From a bacterium D16-51 (GTDB taxonomy: Bacteria; Bacillota; Clostridia; Lachnospirales; Lachnospiraceae), in NCBI GenBank assembly GCA_003612285.1, contig RAYE01000003.1:1-64000 (forward strand): DNA of 64,000 bases, read 5' to 3'. The notes beneath the pieces were generated by a model. It made no database searches, was not told the DNA's origin, and was given only the letters and a program-made list of their open reading frames with translations. Position numbers and translations under genes: made by a program. How positions within the stretch are numbered: position 1 is the first letter of the stretch; every line of letters starts with the position of its first letter. Below are positions 1 through 8,179 of this stretch, one piece after another.

Positions 1-1080
1 AGGAAGCGTATTATAGAACAGAAATCTCGTGTGCAATTTTTGAAAATACAAACAGAAGGACAGAAATTGCAAATGCAATTTCCAGTGGAGAAAATTATAA
101 CACAAAATATTGATGTGCAGATTCTGGAGAAGAAAAGGGTAACACAGGGTTTCTCTGTACAATACATAAAAAAGGACAGAGTAGAGCAAAGATATGGTGT
201 GCAGTTTTCAAGGGAGCGTATCATGGAATGGAAATCTTATGTGCAGTTTCCAAGGGAGTGTATCCTAGAACGGAACGTGTTTTTGCAGGGAAGGGAAAGC
301 CTTCCGTTACAGGAAGTATTTATAGGCAGAAGAATACATAATGTGCTGCAAAACCGAAAGATTATGGCAGCTTATCATAATTTACACGAAGGTAAAGAGA
401 GAATACCTGCGAACTTGCCTGCAAGGTATTTGAGCGCATCAGCGAACCCAAGTGGTCTCGCGAAGCGTGGCACCCGTCGTTTTAGGGTTAAAGCTCCCAC
501 AGTTTTGCTGCACTACAAACACGGTATTTCATTAGCCGGCAGAGGGATTGTCCCGGATGATGCAGTGCAAAAAAAAATATGGAGGTTTTGGTTAAGCCAA
601 GGAAGCAGTGGTAAAGAGAACTGGACAAATCATGTATCTGCCGGAACGAAACAATATTTTGATAAAATGCTGAATATGGTACATTTTAAAGAGGAAAGGA
701 ATTTTCATAAAATACAGAAAAATGTACAGCTCCCATGGAAGTGGCGTGGAAATAATGCAGTATATGTAATAAAGAAGGATTTAGGAAAACAGGCTTTTTT
801 TGAGATACGGCAGCAGATACAGAAGATTGAAGAAGAATTTCAGGATGATTTGACAAAAGAAAAGATACGGCATTATGACAAAGAAAAAATCTTGAAGGAA
901 TTAGAAGAAAAAGTAATACAACAAGATAAAAAGATACAGGAATTGACAGCACTGAATAAAGAATTTCAAAAGCGAATGGAAGAAAAGGCTGACGGACAAT
1001 GGCAGGAATCCCTGTATTTAAAGGTGTTAAATAATGATATTAAGTTGGAAAGAATGCGTTATGGTGTTATGGATGCATAA
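1..1080 (+). CDS. Repeat-containing protein of the phage-like region, 5' end outside window
   Basis: The frame is open from base 1, so the gene begins upstream of the window; 359 codons are visible. I do not recognise the family. From about base 31 to 280 there are six consecutive 14-residue (42-bp) degenerate repeats, each beginning V/M-Q-F/I/Y, with a consensus close to VQFxREKIxEQxSx, and the residues encoded by the first 30 bases look like the end of a seventh. The middle (bases 400 to 560) is more GC-rich and basic. The last 80 or so residues are charged and predicted to form a coiled coil (for example around KILKELEEKVIQQDKKIQE). It converges with the amidase gene. A tail-fibre, tape-measure or other phage structural role is only a guess from context. 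Confidence 0.6.
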   Translation, partial: RKRIIEQKSRVQFLKIQTEGQKLQMQFPVEKIITQNIDVQILEKKRVTQGFSVQYIKKDRVEQRYGVQFSRERIMEWKSYVQFPRECILERNVFLQGRESLPLQEVFIGRRIHNVLQNRKIMAAYHNLHEGKERIPANLPARYLSASANPSGLAKRGTRRFRVKAPTVLLHYKHGISLAGRGIVPDDAVQKKIWRFWLSQGSSGKENWTNHVSAGTKQYFDKMLNMVHFKEERNFHKIQKNVQLPWKWRGNNAVYVIKKDLGKQAFFEIRQQIQKIEEEFQDDLTKEKIRHYDKEKILKELEEKVIQQDKKIQELTALNKEFQKRMEEKADGQWQESLYLKVLNNDIKLERMRYGVMDA

Positions 1081-1120
1081 GAGTGGTGGTGCGCCTTAGT
1101 AATAAAAATGACACTGGTTT

Positions 1121-1660
1121 TTACCCGATTCCTTTTGCAATCCGCCTTGCCAGCTTCTGTCTGTTTAAAACGCCTTTAGCTTTTTTATAGTCATTTTTAT
1201 TGGTGCAGAAAAAGGTTTCAATCAGGATTGCAGGGGGCTTTGTCCCGTTTAAAATATATAAATCATCACGCCGTTTGATGCCTCTGTCATGGAAAACTGC
1301 GGAAAGCTGCTTTTGTACTTTTTTGGCATATTTTTTGCCGGCAGATGAGGTGTACAATACTTCGGTTCCTTTTGCAGAAGGGGCGGCTGAATTTAAATGC
1401 AGTTCAATTACTAAATCATAATTACCGGAATTAATCTGGTTTAATTTATATGGTTTTTCTTGTTTGGAAGAGGTGAATTTTTTTTCAGGGCAGACAATTT
1501 TTTTGACGGTATGCCCATTCTTTTTTAAGGCAGACGCCACCTGTTTTGAAAATGATTTGCACCATTTATATTCATTGCAGCCGCCATACCTTTTTCCGTC
1601 TGCGCTTGTAGTATTTCCGTTTTTTAAGATAGAGTGCCCAACAGTTAATGCAATTTTCAT
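1121..1660 (-). CDS. N-acetylmuramoyl-L-alanine amidase (Amidase_3), phage endolysin type
   Basis: This 179-residue protein is a zinc amidase that cleaves the bond between MurNAc and the stem peptide. Visible residues fit Amidase_3: H9 in the VGH start, E30 in GCNEYKW, H88 in ELHLNS as metal ligands, and E148 in LIETFFCTN as the catalytic glutamate. There is no signal peptide and no separate wall-binding domain, so export would depend on a holin. It is the last gene of a leftward cluster and lies 27 bp behind a small membrane protein that looks like a holin. The start follows GGAGG with a short spacer. The family is clear. A lysis role is inferred from the neighbour. Confidence 0.9.
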   Translation of the reverse strand: MKIALTVGHSILKNGNTTSADGKRYGGCNEYKWCKSFSKQVASALKKNGHTVKKIVCPEKKFTSSKQEKPYKLNQINSGNYDLVIELHLNSAAPSAKGTEVLYTSSAGKKYAKKVQKQLSAVFHDRGIKRRDDLYILNGTKPPAILIETFFCTNKNDYKKAKGVLNRQKLARRIAKGIG

Positions 1661-1687
1661 ATAGTTCCTCCATTTCTGTTACTATTT

Positions 1688-1996
1688 TTATTTTGTTTTA
1701 ATATCAATTCCTAAGATTTTACTTAATGAAATCAATGCTTTCCCTACATAAAGGGATATGGCTGATGACATGACAAAGCTTGGCGTTATGCCGATGGAAG
1801 ACAGGTCTGTTTTTTCAAAGCAATATGCTGTGCCAAGGAACATACCGCTTGCGATAACTGCCTTTACAATGCCGGATGTTAGTTTTTTCCAGCTAAAATC
1901 TATATTCTCTGAGCAGATATTAAAATATGTACCTGCTATTATATTCATTAGGATTGCAACCAGAAGAACTGGAAGAAGGTCGATGATTTCTTTCAT
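1688..1996 (-). CDS. Holin-like small membrane protein
   Basis: A 102-residue protein with three hydrophobic stretches, roughly residues 4-25, 42-60 and 74-93, and a charged C-terminus ending KTK. Size, topology and position directly before an amidase gene are those of a phage holin, which would form membrane lesions that release the endolysin. The start has a GAGGAT ribosome binding site. No family-specific motif is visible, so the call rests on topology and gene order. Confidence 0.7.
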   Translation of the reverse strand: MKEIIDLLPVLLVAILMNIIAGTYFNICSENIDFSWKKLTSGIVKAVIASGMFLGTAYCFEKTDLSSIGITPSFVMSSAISLYVGKALISLSKILGIDIKTK

Positions 1997-2040
1997 GGAT
2001 TATCCTCATTGTGGTTATGGTAGTAATATATGCAAAATTA

Positions 2041-2078
2041 AAAAGGCAGTGTAAGTTTTTTGGCTTACACTGCCTTTT
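2041..2078 (-). terminator. Intrinsic bidirectional terminator between zinc-finger and holin-like genes
   Basis: A perfect 15-bp stem (2041-2055 pairs with 2064-2078) closes on an 8-base loop. The stem starts with AAAAGG and ends CCTTTT, so it carries a U-tract in both directions. It sits between the zinc-finger gene and the holin-like gene, suggesting that the lysis pair is separated transcriptionally from the genes upstream. Confidence 0.85.
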
Positions 2079-2139
2079 AACAGTTATGGATTTTGGCTGC
2101 TTGTTACTGTTTACAGCCAGCTTTTGGAGTAGGCTGAGA

Positions 2140-2346
2140 TTATTTGGCTGCGCTGTCTGCAGGGCTGTTTTTTGTATCTTTTATGGACTCACGGTAAGCG
2201 ACGGTATCGTTTATGTATTTTGCCGCACATTCTCTTGAGCAGGCAAAATTACGCCATCGGAAGATATCTGCATGTGATTTGCAAAATGCACATGGCTCAA
2301 ACAGCGTCCCACAGACACGGCAGGGGATTTTTTGTTTTGCTGCCAT
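2140..2346 (-). CDS. Small zinc-finger protein
   Basis: A 68-residue protein with three cysteine pairs: CRVC near residue 9, CAFC near residue 19, and a later pair in ACSREC near residue 35. This suggests a treble-clef or zinc-ribbon fold. It starts only 8 bp after the stop of the preceding structural-type gene and has no clear ribosome binding site of its own, so translational coupling is likely. Function is unknown; small zinc-ribbon proteins of this kind are common in phage genomes. Confidence 0.6.
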   Translation of the reverse strand: MAAKQKIPCRVCGTLFEPCAFCKSHADIFRWRNFACSRECAAKYINDTVAYRESIKDTKNSPADSAAK

Positions 2347-2354
2347 AGCAGTTT

Positions 2355-3140
2355 TTAATCAAATAATACGAATGTCCAAAGGTCGCTTTTTCCGGTACAC
2401 AGGTCAGGAAGGGACGTAAATTCAAAGTTCTGTGCGGATGATTCAGAACCTCCCTGGATTTCAAATGTTCCGCTAAAGTCAGCCCTGTTAATAATAAACT
2501 GGCCATGGAACAGGTTGTCGCAGCCATCTTCGCAGGTTACGTCAATAAATACCTGCAGAGTCTTGCTGTATGTGCCATTATCGTTTGTAATTTTTTTGCC
2601 GGTCACTTTCGCGTCATAGAAGGCGATTACTTCTGTGCCGTCTGGTACGTCGCCGGCAAAGAATGTGACAGCTTTTGTAGCAGGGTCATAAGAAAATTCT
2701 CCGGCAGCAGGTGCTGCGCTGGTCTGTGTTAATTTTTTCCCGCCCGAAATATAGGCGTTGTTGGCATCCCTGACATAGATTGTGCCGATTTCATTACCAG
2801 TTGTGCCAATCGCCGTTTCCGTTGTTGTTCCGGCATTGTTGGTAACAGAAATCGTATCGGTATAGCGGATAAGATATTCGCCGTCTTCAATATCAGAGCC
2901 TGTCATTGCTGCGAGTGCGCCGCCTGCAAGCATTCCGTTTGTGCCGCTTCCGGTAACCTTTTTGTTTTTCTTAAGTGAGCCGATTGTCCTTCCGGCTTTG
3001 CCTGTGATGTCTGTTTTTTCTTCTTCCTGTGCTAATTTGAAATCGCTTAATTCATCCAGGATTAAATCCAGGCTTCCATTTGTTCTGTCAAAACCAGTAA
3101 GCTGGTCGTAAGATGTGATTGTAAACTTATCAATATTCAT
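2355..3140 (-). CDS. Putative phage structural protein (tail-tube-like)
   Basis: A 261-residue protein with AAGGAGG before its start. The sequence is rich in Thr, Gly, Asn and Ser. A stretch near residues 43-75 (ITGKAGRTIGSLKKNKK followed by TGSGTNGML) resembles what I recall from structural proteins of large tailed phages. A likely beta-rich Ig-like segment follows, with TKAVTFFAGDVPDGTEVIAFY near residues 160-180. There are no enzyme motifs and no signal peptide. Placement next to a possible assembly protein and upstream of lysis genes supports a virion role. Tail tube versus decoration protein cannot be decided from sequence alone. Confidence 0.55.
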   Translation of the reverse strand: MNIDKFTITSYDQLTGFDRTNGSLDLILDELSDFKLAQEEEKTDITGKAGRTIGSLKKNKKVTGSGTNGMLAGGALAAMTGSDIEDGEYLIRYTDTISVTNNAGTTTETAIGTTGNEIGTIYVRDANNAYISGGKKLTQTSAAPAAGEFSYDPATKAVTFFAGDVPDGTEVIAFYDAKVTGKKITNDNGTYSKTLQVFIDVTCEDGCDNLFHGQFIINRADFSGTFEIQGGSESSAQNFEFTSLPDLCTGKSDLWTFVLFD

Positions 3141-3211
3141 TGATTGTTCCTCCTTTTTGTTTGTTATTTATAGAAAGGCTGATTGCAGCCTTAATATCTT
3201 TTTTGGTGGAA

Positions 3212-3937
3212 TTAGGAATGTGACATTGGAATCCATGTCAGGCAGTCTTTGCTTAATTTAGAAGTATCAACCGTTCCGCTGTACACGCCTGCCATTGTAT
3301 TATCAAATGCAATTTTATGCTGGATTTGTTTTAGGCTCTGGTGAAAGCGGTAAATAGATAAATCCATGCAGGAGTCATAGTTATAGGGAAATTCGGCCGT
3401 GTTTACTAAGGCAATGACTAACTTTTCCAAATAGGGTTCCTGCCTTTTTTTAGCGCTGCGTTTTTGTTTTCGGCGTTCCCGTTCCAGCAGGTATTTACGG
3501 GTAGATTCATTGCCGGGCTTTGACTGCACTTTTTCCAGCAAGTTGATTTTACGGATAGCGTCCGTTAAATCATGGTAGATAAATTCATTAATGATAATTT
3601 CGTTTCTGGGGCTGTAAATGATTTCTGTATTATTTTCTGGGTCTGTATAGATGTTAAAATCTGATGTATCCAGGCTGCCAAATAATAAAGATAAATCAGA
3701 TTTGGCATAGATTGGAAAAAGCATTTTAAATAGCCCAAAGCCGTCCAGTTTAGTATAGTCAATGCCGATATCGTCTAATTGCACCATGTATTGGAACGGG
3801 CTGGCAGTAAGCGCCGAGATAATGCTGTAATAAGAAAATTCATTGTCCAGTATTTCTCCTACAGTTGGTATTCTTACAGACAGGTTTGGGATGATATCAA
3901 CGGCTGAAAGGTTTAGCCAGCTTTTTTTATTTTCCAT
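3212..3937 (-). CDS. Phage protein, possible tail assembly chaperone
   Basis: A 241-residue soluble protein of unknown family. A very basic segment lies near residues 146-165 (RKYLLERERRKQKRSAKKRQ), followed by a conserved-looking helical part (LSIYRFHQSLKQIQHKI). In tailed phages, proteins of this size and composition beside a tail-tube gene are often assembly chaperones, and that is the only basis for the suggestion. It starts after an AGGGGGT ribosome binding site. It lies between the RNA polymerase gene and the structural-type gene on the same strand. Confidence 0.4.
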   Translation of the reverse strand: MENKKSWLNLSAVDIIPNLSVRIPTVGEILDNEFSYYSIISALTASPFQYMVQLDDIGIDYTKLDGFGLFKMLFPIYAKSDLSLLFGSLDTSDFNIYTDPENNTEIIYSPRNEIIINEFIYHDLTDAIRKINLLEKVQSKPGNESTRKYLLERERRKQKRSAKKRQEPYLEKLVIALVNTAEFPYNYDSCMDLSIYRFHQSLKQIQHKIAFDNTMAGVYSGTVDTSKLSKDCLTWIPMSHS

Positions 3938-4186
3938 ACAGGAAATACCCCCTCGTATTAGGATTGTGATACAGTTTGCTATAGGCAGTAACTATACTCT
4001 GGATGAAGAAACAGGGCGCGCCTGAAATTGGTTTTCAGGCACGCTCCAAAACAGAAAGCAGTACTGCAGCAAAAAGAAGAAAAAGAAGTATGAGACGGAC
4101 ATGATGGATTTCATCTGTGTCCGTTCCCCTTTATGCTGTTTTCTGTTTGTTGGAAAAAAAGAAGGAAAGGCTGAAATCCATTAATT
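3938..4186 (-). other. Non-coding gap with two strong hairpins
   Basis: No gene is visible in these 249 bases between the RNA polymerase gene and the next leftward gene. Two strong stem-loops are present: one at about 4016-4044 (GCCTGAAA arms with one mismatch near the base) and one at about 4095-4124 (ACGGACA/TGTCCGT with an inner GATG/CATC stem). Neither has a clean U-tract on the minus strand, so they may be regulatory or processing structures, or a promoter region for the structural genes. Confidence 0.4.
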
Positions 4187-7100
4187 TTACAGTGCTTGTA
4201 CGTTTTCCGGCAAAGTTTTATGTAACGGGGGCTGGAAAATTTGTTTGCTTTTCCTGTACTTTCTGACCCGCTCTTTCCCTCTTTCTTTTTCGATGCCTGC
4301 TTTGCATTCCGGGCAATAGCTGCTTGAAAAATCTTTTTCTTTTGCCTGATATCTTTTGCCGCAGTTTTTGCAAAGTTTTGTCCCTTTCAGGTTTCTTTCA
4401 ATATTACTATAGAGTACTTCGCCAAATAAACGCCACAAAGTATCTTTGTTTGTATCGTTTTGCAGTTGGATGACAAGTACGTCGGCAATATATTCTTCTG
4501 GTTCACCGATAATTTCAGAAAACATTCTTCTTTGTTTCCGGGTATCAAGTTCAAGCTGGAACATTGCCCGTTTCCTTTCGTCAATGTCAAGAACCGAAAA
4601 GTCTGTATGGGACAGCCTCCTTAAATTTGCTTTTTCCAGTTCTTTATATAAAGAAAGGATTTTTTCGGCCTTTTCTTCTTTTGCATTGACGTCAGGATTA
4701 TCCATCAGAATTTTGCAGGAGTATTTTCCTAATAAATCTTTAAATACAATCCGGCTGCTCCTGACAATACCGGATATTCGGTCAATATTGCATTTTCCAG
4801 GCTTTTCCACTTGTTTTTTTGATTTGTTTTTTGCGTATAAAAAGAAGTAAGGGACTTTTTTCCCGCTGTATCGTTTATATTCTTTTAAAATGTGTTCTGG
4901 TATTTCCGGTTTATACAAAGTTTTGGCGTAATCAATGGTAAAATTTACATCTGCACACCGTAAAGCGATTACTTCCATTGCTTTTTCAATTTCTTCTTTC
5001 GTGCTTTCCGGGTTTAGGGACGTCCAGATTTTTGTGATTTCATTGCTCGGCGTGCCGATATTTCCGTGGTGGTATGCATTGACAATCCCATTAAATAAAG
5101 AAGTACAGTTGATTTGTTCCGGGCTGGCTTTTGGCATATCATAATAATTTGGTATCATTCCGTATTTTTTCTGGAACTGTTTTGCGCATTTTATGATGGT
5201 TTTATTGTTGTGCAGCAGCAATTTGTCTCCGTCATTATCATACATCAGGATTTTACTCATCGTATCTTTTATGCTGATATAGGCTCCGTTTGATTTCAGC
5301 CATTTTTTATCCGTCTCTTTTAATTGGTTTTTCCTGATACAATGTGCATGGTCCAGATGGGGAGAGCGCAGGCAGTCTATTTCTTCCTTATCCTGGAATA
5401 AGTTACAGGAGACAGAATCTCCTTTTACAAAGCCAAATGCGTCTAGGTTGTTTTTGTCCAAATCTGTAAACCACCACTGGAGGCAGGCGAGTGGGTCGGG
5501 AATTGCAAATACATAAGAGCCGTTGATGTTAAATTTTCCGCTCCTGAATTTTTTTATCATGCTGTCTTTTGTATTTTTTAAGAGTGTTTTTACATAAGAG
5601 TCTTTCAGCATTTCGGGGTAGAGCAGCAATGATTTTTGCAGCCAGTTCATCCTGTTGTTTTTTTGTTCATTTGCGCCTAAAACATTTAACATGCATTGTA
5701 CATTGCGCCCGATTCCATTCAGGGTATTGATGTCATAGCTTGCTAAATCATGGATATCTTTATCCGTCATTTCTGTAGTTAGTGTCTGTAAAATCTGGTA
5801 GTTTGTTTTTGCATTCAGCTTTACGTTATTTTCAACATTGCATTTGCAGGCGGTACAACCATATTTTTTAAAGTTCTCTTTGTAGATTTCCCATCCAGTT
5901 CTGGATTTCCCGGCTGTTTCATTAAATTCATTCTTAAAATAGCGCCACATTTTAAATTGTGATTTTGTAAAAATGTAGTCTACTTCTGAGAGGGAATATG
6001 TTTTTCCGTAAATATCAGTGATTTTATGGATTTTTATATGGTGCTCCCTGCACCAGCCGGTAAATGCCCTTCTTGGGCAGTATGCAATTAACCCTTTTAT
6101 AAACGGCAGGCGTATCATGGAAGAGGGGAGCTTTTTTAAAGAGATTCCAAAACCATCTGTAAAAGGGATTGTGATATCCATGTTTTGGATGGAAGCTTTA
6201 TGGTACTTTGCGTATAGCAGGGCGATTTCGTCCTGAAGCTGTTTTTTTTCTTCCCGTAATTCTTTTTCATGTGTGATTTCAGATTTTTCTCTTTTACAGC
6301 CTTTTGGGGCGCTTTTTTTGTGGATTTTTATTGTATGCAGCCTGGCTTTGACAGAAAGCAGTTTTTCTTTTAACCTTTCTAATTTCTTCTTGTCTTCCGG
6401 GCTTTCCGTGTAGATGTAGCGCACGGTCTGGTTTGGGATTTTATATTTAATGTCATCGACGACAATTGCCCTGTCAATATCAAAATCCTGCCATATTTCG
6501 CTGTTTGTCTGGCAAAGGCTTGTATACGCCAGATATTTATTTGTATTCATTCCGCCCTGACGGTTGATTTCTTCTGGCGTTAACCCGCAAAACAGGCGCT
6601 GGAAGTTTTGTTTCAGCTTATCTTCTGATACAAACGTGCTTTTTTTGCATCTTGTCTGTCCTGCGCCTGCTGTAAAGAAGACAAAATGCTTGTCCTTGTA
6701 AGTAAAGCCATTGTGCATAATGGATTGGAAGATGGCAGTGTAGAAAGTGACTACGCTGATAATATCTTCACAGTGTTCCATATCATTGCATCCAAAGCAT
6801 CTTGTCAGTTCACTTTCAAATATTGCGATATTTCGGAATTGTTCTTCTTTTTTAAATGCCCTGTTATCATAAAGTTTTCGTGTTTTATGGATGTTTTTGG
6901 ACAACATTTTTTTAAATAAGTCCTCTTTGTATTTTTGTTTTTCTTCATAAAATGTTTTTTTGAGTTTTGCTTTTTGAAGTTTCCTGTTTAGCCAGTTAAA
7001 ATAACATTCCGTATCGTCTAAATAAATTAATTTTGATTCTAGAAATGAGATGCTGTGTTTCAGGACAGATAAAGTTTCTTTTAAAGAGCCAATTTCCTGA

Positions 7101-7222
7101 TATATTTTATATTCCTTTTGGGTAAGCAAAGGTTCAAAACCAATATTTAAGATTTCGATAATTGCTGTTCCGTTTCCATTGGCAGAATATTCTGGATAAA
7201 TATTGTTTTGTTTTTTCTCCAT
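4187..7222 (-). CDS. YonO/QDE-1-like single-chain RNA polymerase
   Basis: A 1011-residue protein. The hallmark is residues 661-666, YDNDGD, which matches the DxDGD metal-binding loop of two-barrel RNA polymerases (phage YonO, eukaryotic RdRP/QDE-1, beta-prime). About 40 residues earlier, a stretch reading RSPHLDHAHCIR recalls the RNPxLHPGDI motif of the QDE-1 branch. The N-terminal third is charged and coiled-coil-like. The C-terminus carries a four-cysteine zinc ribbon (CKNCG and CPEC). YonO of phage SPbeta is a DNA-dependent RNA polymerase of about 900 residues, so the length fits. By analogy it would transcribe part of this element without host subunits. Its start follows AAGGAGG. A cellular RdRP-like role cannot be excluded. 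Confidence 0.85.
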   Translation of the reverse strand: MEKKQNNIYPEYSANGNGTAIIEILNIGFEPLLTQKEYKIYQEIGSLKETLSVLKHSISFLESKLIYLDDTECYFNWLNRKLQKAKLKKTFYEEKQKYKEDLFKKMLSKNIHKTRKLYDNRAFKKEEQFRNIAIFESELTRCFGCNDMEHCEDIISVVTFYTAIFQSIMHNGFTYKDKHFVFFTAGAGQTRCKKSTFVSEDKLKQNFQRLFCGLTPEEINRQGGMNTNKYLAYTSLCQTNSEIWQDFDIDRAIVVDDIKYKIPNQTVRYIYTESPEDKKKLERLKEKLLSVKARLHTIKIHKKSAPKGCKREKSEITHEKELREEKKQLQDEIALLYAKYHKASIQNMDITIPFTDGFGISLKKLPSSMIRLPFIKGLIAYCPRRAFTGWCREHHIKIHKITDIYGKTYSLSEVDYIFTKSQFKMWRYFKNEFNETAGKSRTGWEIYKENFKKYGCTACKCNVENNVKLNAKTNYQILQTLTTEMTDKDIHDLASYDINTLNGIGRNVQCMLNVLGANEQKNNRMNWLQKSLLLYPEMLKDSYVKTLLKNTKDSMIKKFRSGKFNINGSYVFAIPDPLACLQWWFTDLDKNNLDAFGFVKGDSVSCNLFQDKEEIDCLRSPHLDHAHCIRKNQLKETDKKWLKSNGAYISIKDTMSKILMYDNDGDKLLLHNNKTIIKCAKQFQKKYGMIPNYYDMPKASPEQINCTSLFNGIVNAYHHGNIGTPSNEITKIWTSLNPESTKEEIEKAMEVIALRCADVNFTIDYAKTLYKPEIPEHILKEYKRYSGKKVPYFFLYAKNKSKKQVEKPGKCNIDRISGIVRSSRIVFKDLLGKYSCKILMDNPDVNAKEEKAEKILSLYKELEKANLRRLSHTDFSVLDIDERKRAMFQLELDTRKQRRMFSEIIGEPEEYIADVLVIQLQNDTNKDTLWRLFGEVLYSNIERNLKGTKLCKNCGKRYQAKEKDFSSSYCPECKAGIEKERGKERVRKYRKSKQIFQPPLHKTLPENVQAL

Positions 7223-7295
7223 TTTTTCCTCCTTATCTTCAAAATGAGTTTTGGCAGCTTTTCATCAGGCAGAATATCCGATGTTATGTAATAGG

Positions 7296-7508
7296 TTAAT
7301 TTATGCATTCCTTATTGCCTGCTTTTTCCCTGATTTCCCGTACTATTTCATTTTTCCGGCAGTGTTCATCAAATTGCCAGTCGGACACAATACGCCGGGC
7401 AATATTGCGGCTTCCTGAATAGCTGGTGTTGAAGTCTGAAAGATAGATTGTCCCTCCAAAATGGGAGTTGCAGTTTCCGTAAGAGTATCCTGTTTTTTTA
7501 GATTCCAT
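7296..7508 (-). CDS. Small hypothetical protein upstream of the RNA polymerase gene
   Basis: A 70-residue protein; the ATG ending at 7508 is chosen because AAAGGAGG lies 7 bp upstream, whereas the longer reading has no such signal. It is rich in Ser, Gly, Tyr and Asn in the first half (GYSYGNCNSHFGG) and charged in the second half. I see no known motif. It is the first gene of the leftward operon and lies 73 bp before the RNA polymerase gene, so it may be an early accessory protein. Confidence 0.6.
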   Translation of the reverse strand: MESKKTGYSYGNCNSHFGGTIYLSDFNTSYSGSRNIARRIVSDWQFDEHCRKNEIVREIREKAGNKECIN

Positions 7509-7538
7509 AGTGAAATCCTCCTTTCCTGTGATAAGTGG

Positions 7539-7776
7539 GTTGCTATTCACGGCCATTCTTTTTCCTGCGATAGACCCTCTGCCTTCGTCATAGGTCTACA
7601 CTCCGTTTCGGTCCGTGCTGAACAGACATCCACTGGATGTCTAGCACCGCTGCTATGCAGCTTTGTCTATCTTATGAAAAAGAACAGCCTTTACAGTCGA
7701 TTTTTAGAAAAGAGCTAAAAACTTATGTGCAAGCCCATCGTTTTCAGCCTTTTTAAAAACCGACCGTGAATAGTAA
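7539..7776. mobile_element. 238-bp non-coding element with 16-bp terminal inverted repeats (MITE-like)
   Basis: The ends GTTGCTATTCACGGCC (7539-7554) and GACCGTGAATAGTAAC (7762-7776 plus flank) are inverted copies matching at 14 of 16 positions. The interior contains short palindromes (GACATCCA/TGGATGTC near 7628-7645) and no credible gene. The right-end motif recurs at 13397-13412 and in altered form at 14030-14047, so it is a dispersed family here. I see no clear target duplication. Confidence 0.5.
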
Positions 7777-7905
7777 CAGTACTACTTAATACTTCTCCTT
7801 TTGGAAACAGAAATTAGTATTAAGGCAGGCTTTACACGAATTACATAATCAGTTAAAATATAGATAGCAGCTATGCCGTAATCGTTTGTGAAAGGTGGTG
7901 GTTAT
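7777..7905. other. Intergenic stretch, nothing recognised
   Basis: These 129 bases between the MITE-like element and the small gene at 7906 hold no credible gene or strong hairpin. Only the AAAGGTGGTGG ribosome binding site of the next gene is evident. Confidence 0.4.
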
Positions 7906-8088
7906 ATGACAGAAAAGGAAATGATACAAAAAAATATAGAAGAATTTTCCAGGCTGCAGGATTATATGATTGAAGATGGGAAAGATGCTAAAGCATATAA
8001 AACAATGTTGAAACGTTATTTAGATTTAAAAGCAATTCTCCAGGCATTTGGTATTAATTTGACAGATATTGATAGAATTAAAGAATAA
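7906..8088 (+). CDS. Small helical protein, paralogue of the one at 13540
   Basis: A 60-residue, charged, all-helical protein. The ATG at 7906 is chosen over an upstream GTG because the AAAGGTGGTGG ribosome binding site lies just before it. Its C-terminal half (YLDLKAILQAFGINLTDIDRIKE at about residues 38-60) closely matches the end of the 64-residue protein encoded at 13540-13734: LKAxLxxxGxNLTDIDxIKE. Both have the same size and the same helical N-terminus. The family is unknown to me. It stands alone on the plus strand, convergent with the ImmA-type gene. Confidence 0.7.
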   Translation: MTEKEMIQKNIEEFSRLQDYMIEDGKDAKAYKTMLKRYLDLKAILQAFGINLTDIDRIKE

Positions 8089-8141
8089 TGATTACTGCTA
8101 AAAAGGTTAAAATCGTTGTGCCTGCACATAAGATCCGTTAA

Positions 8142-8179
8142 AAAATATCCGCCCCTACTTGCGTAGCGGCGGATATTTT
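8142..8179. terminator. Bidirectional terminator between convergent genes
   Basis: A 12-bp perfect stem (AAAATATCCGCC at 8142-8153 with its complement at 8168-8179) closes a 14-base loop. It lies between the small plus-strand gene and the leftward ImmA-type gene, and overlaps the stop codon of the latter. A/T-rich stem ends give U-tracts both ways. Confidence 0.85.
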
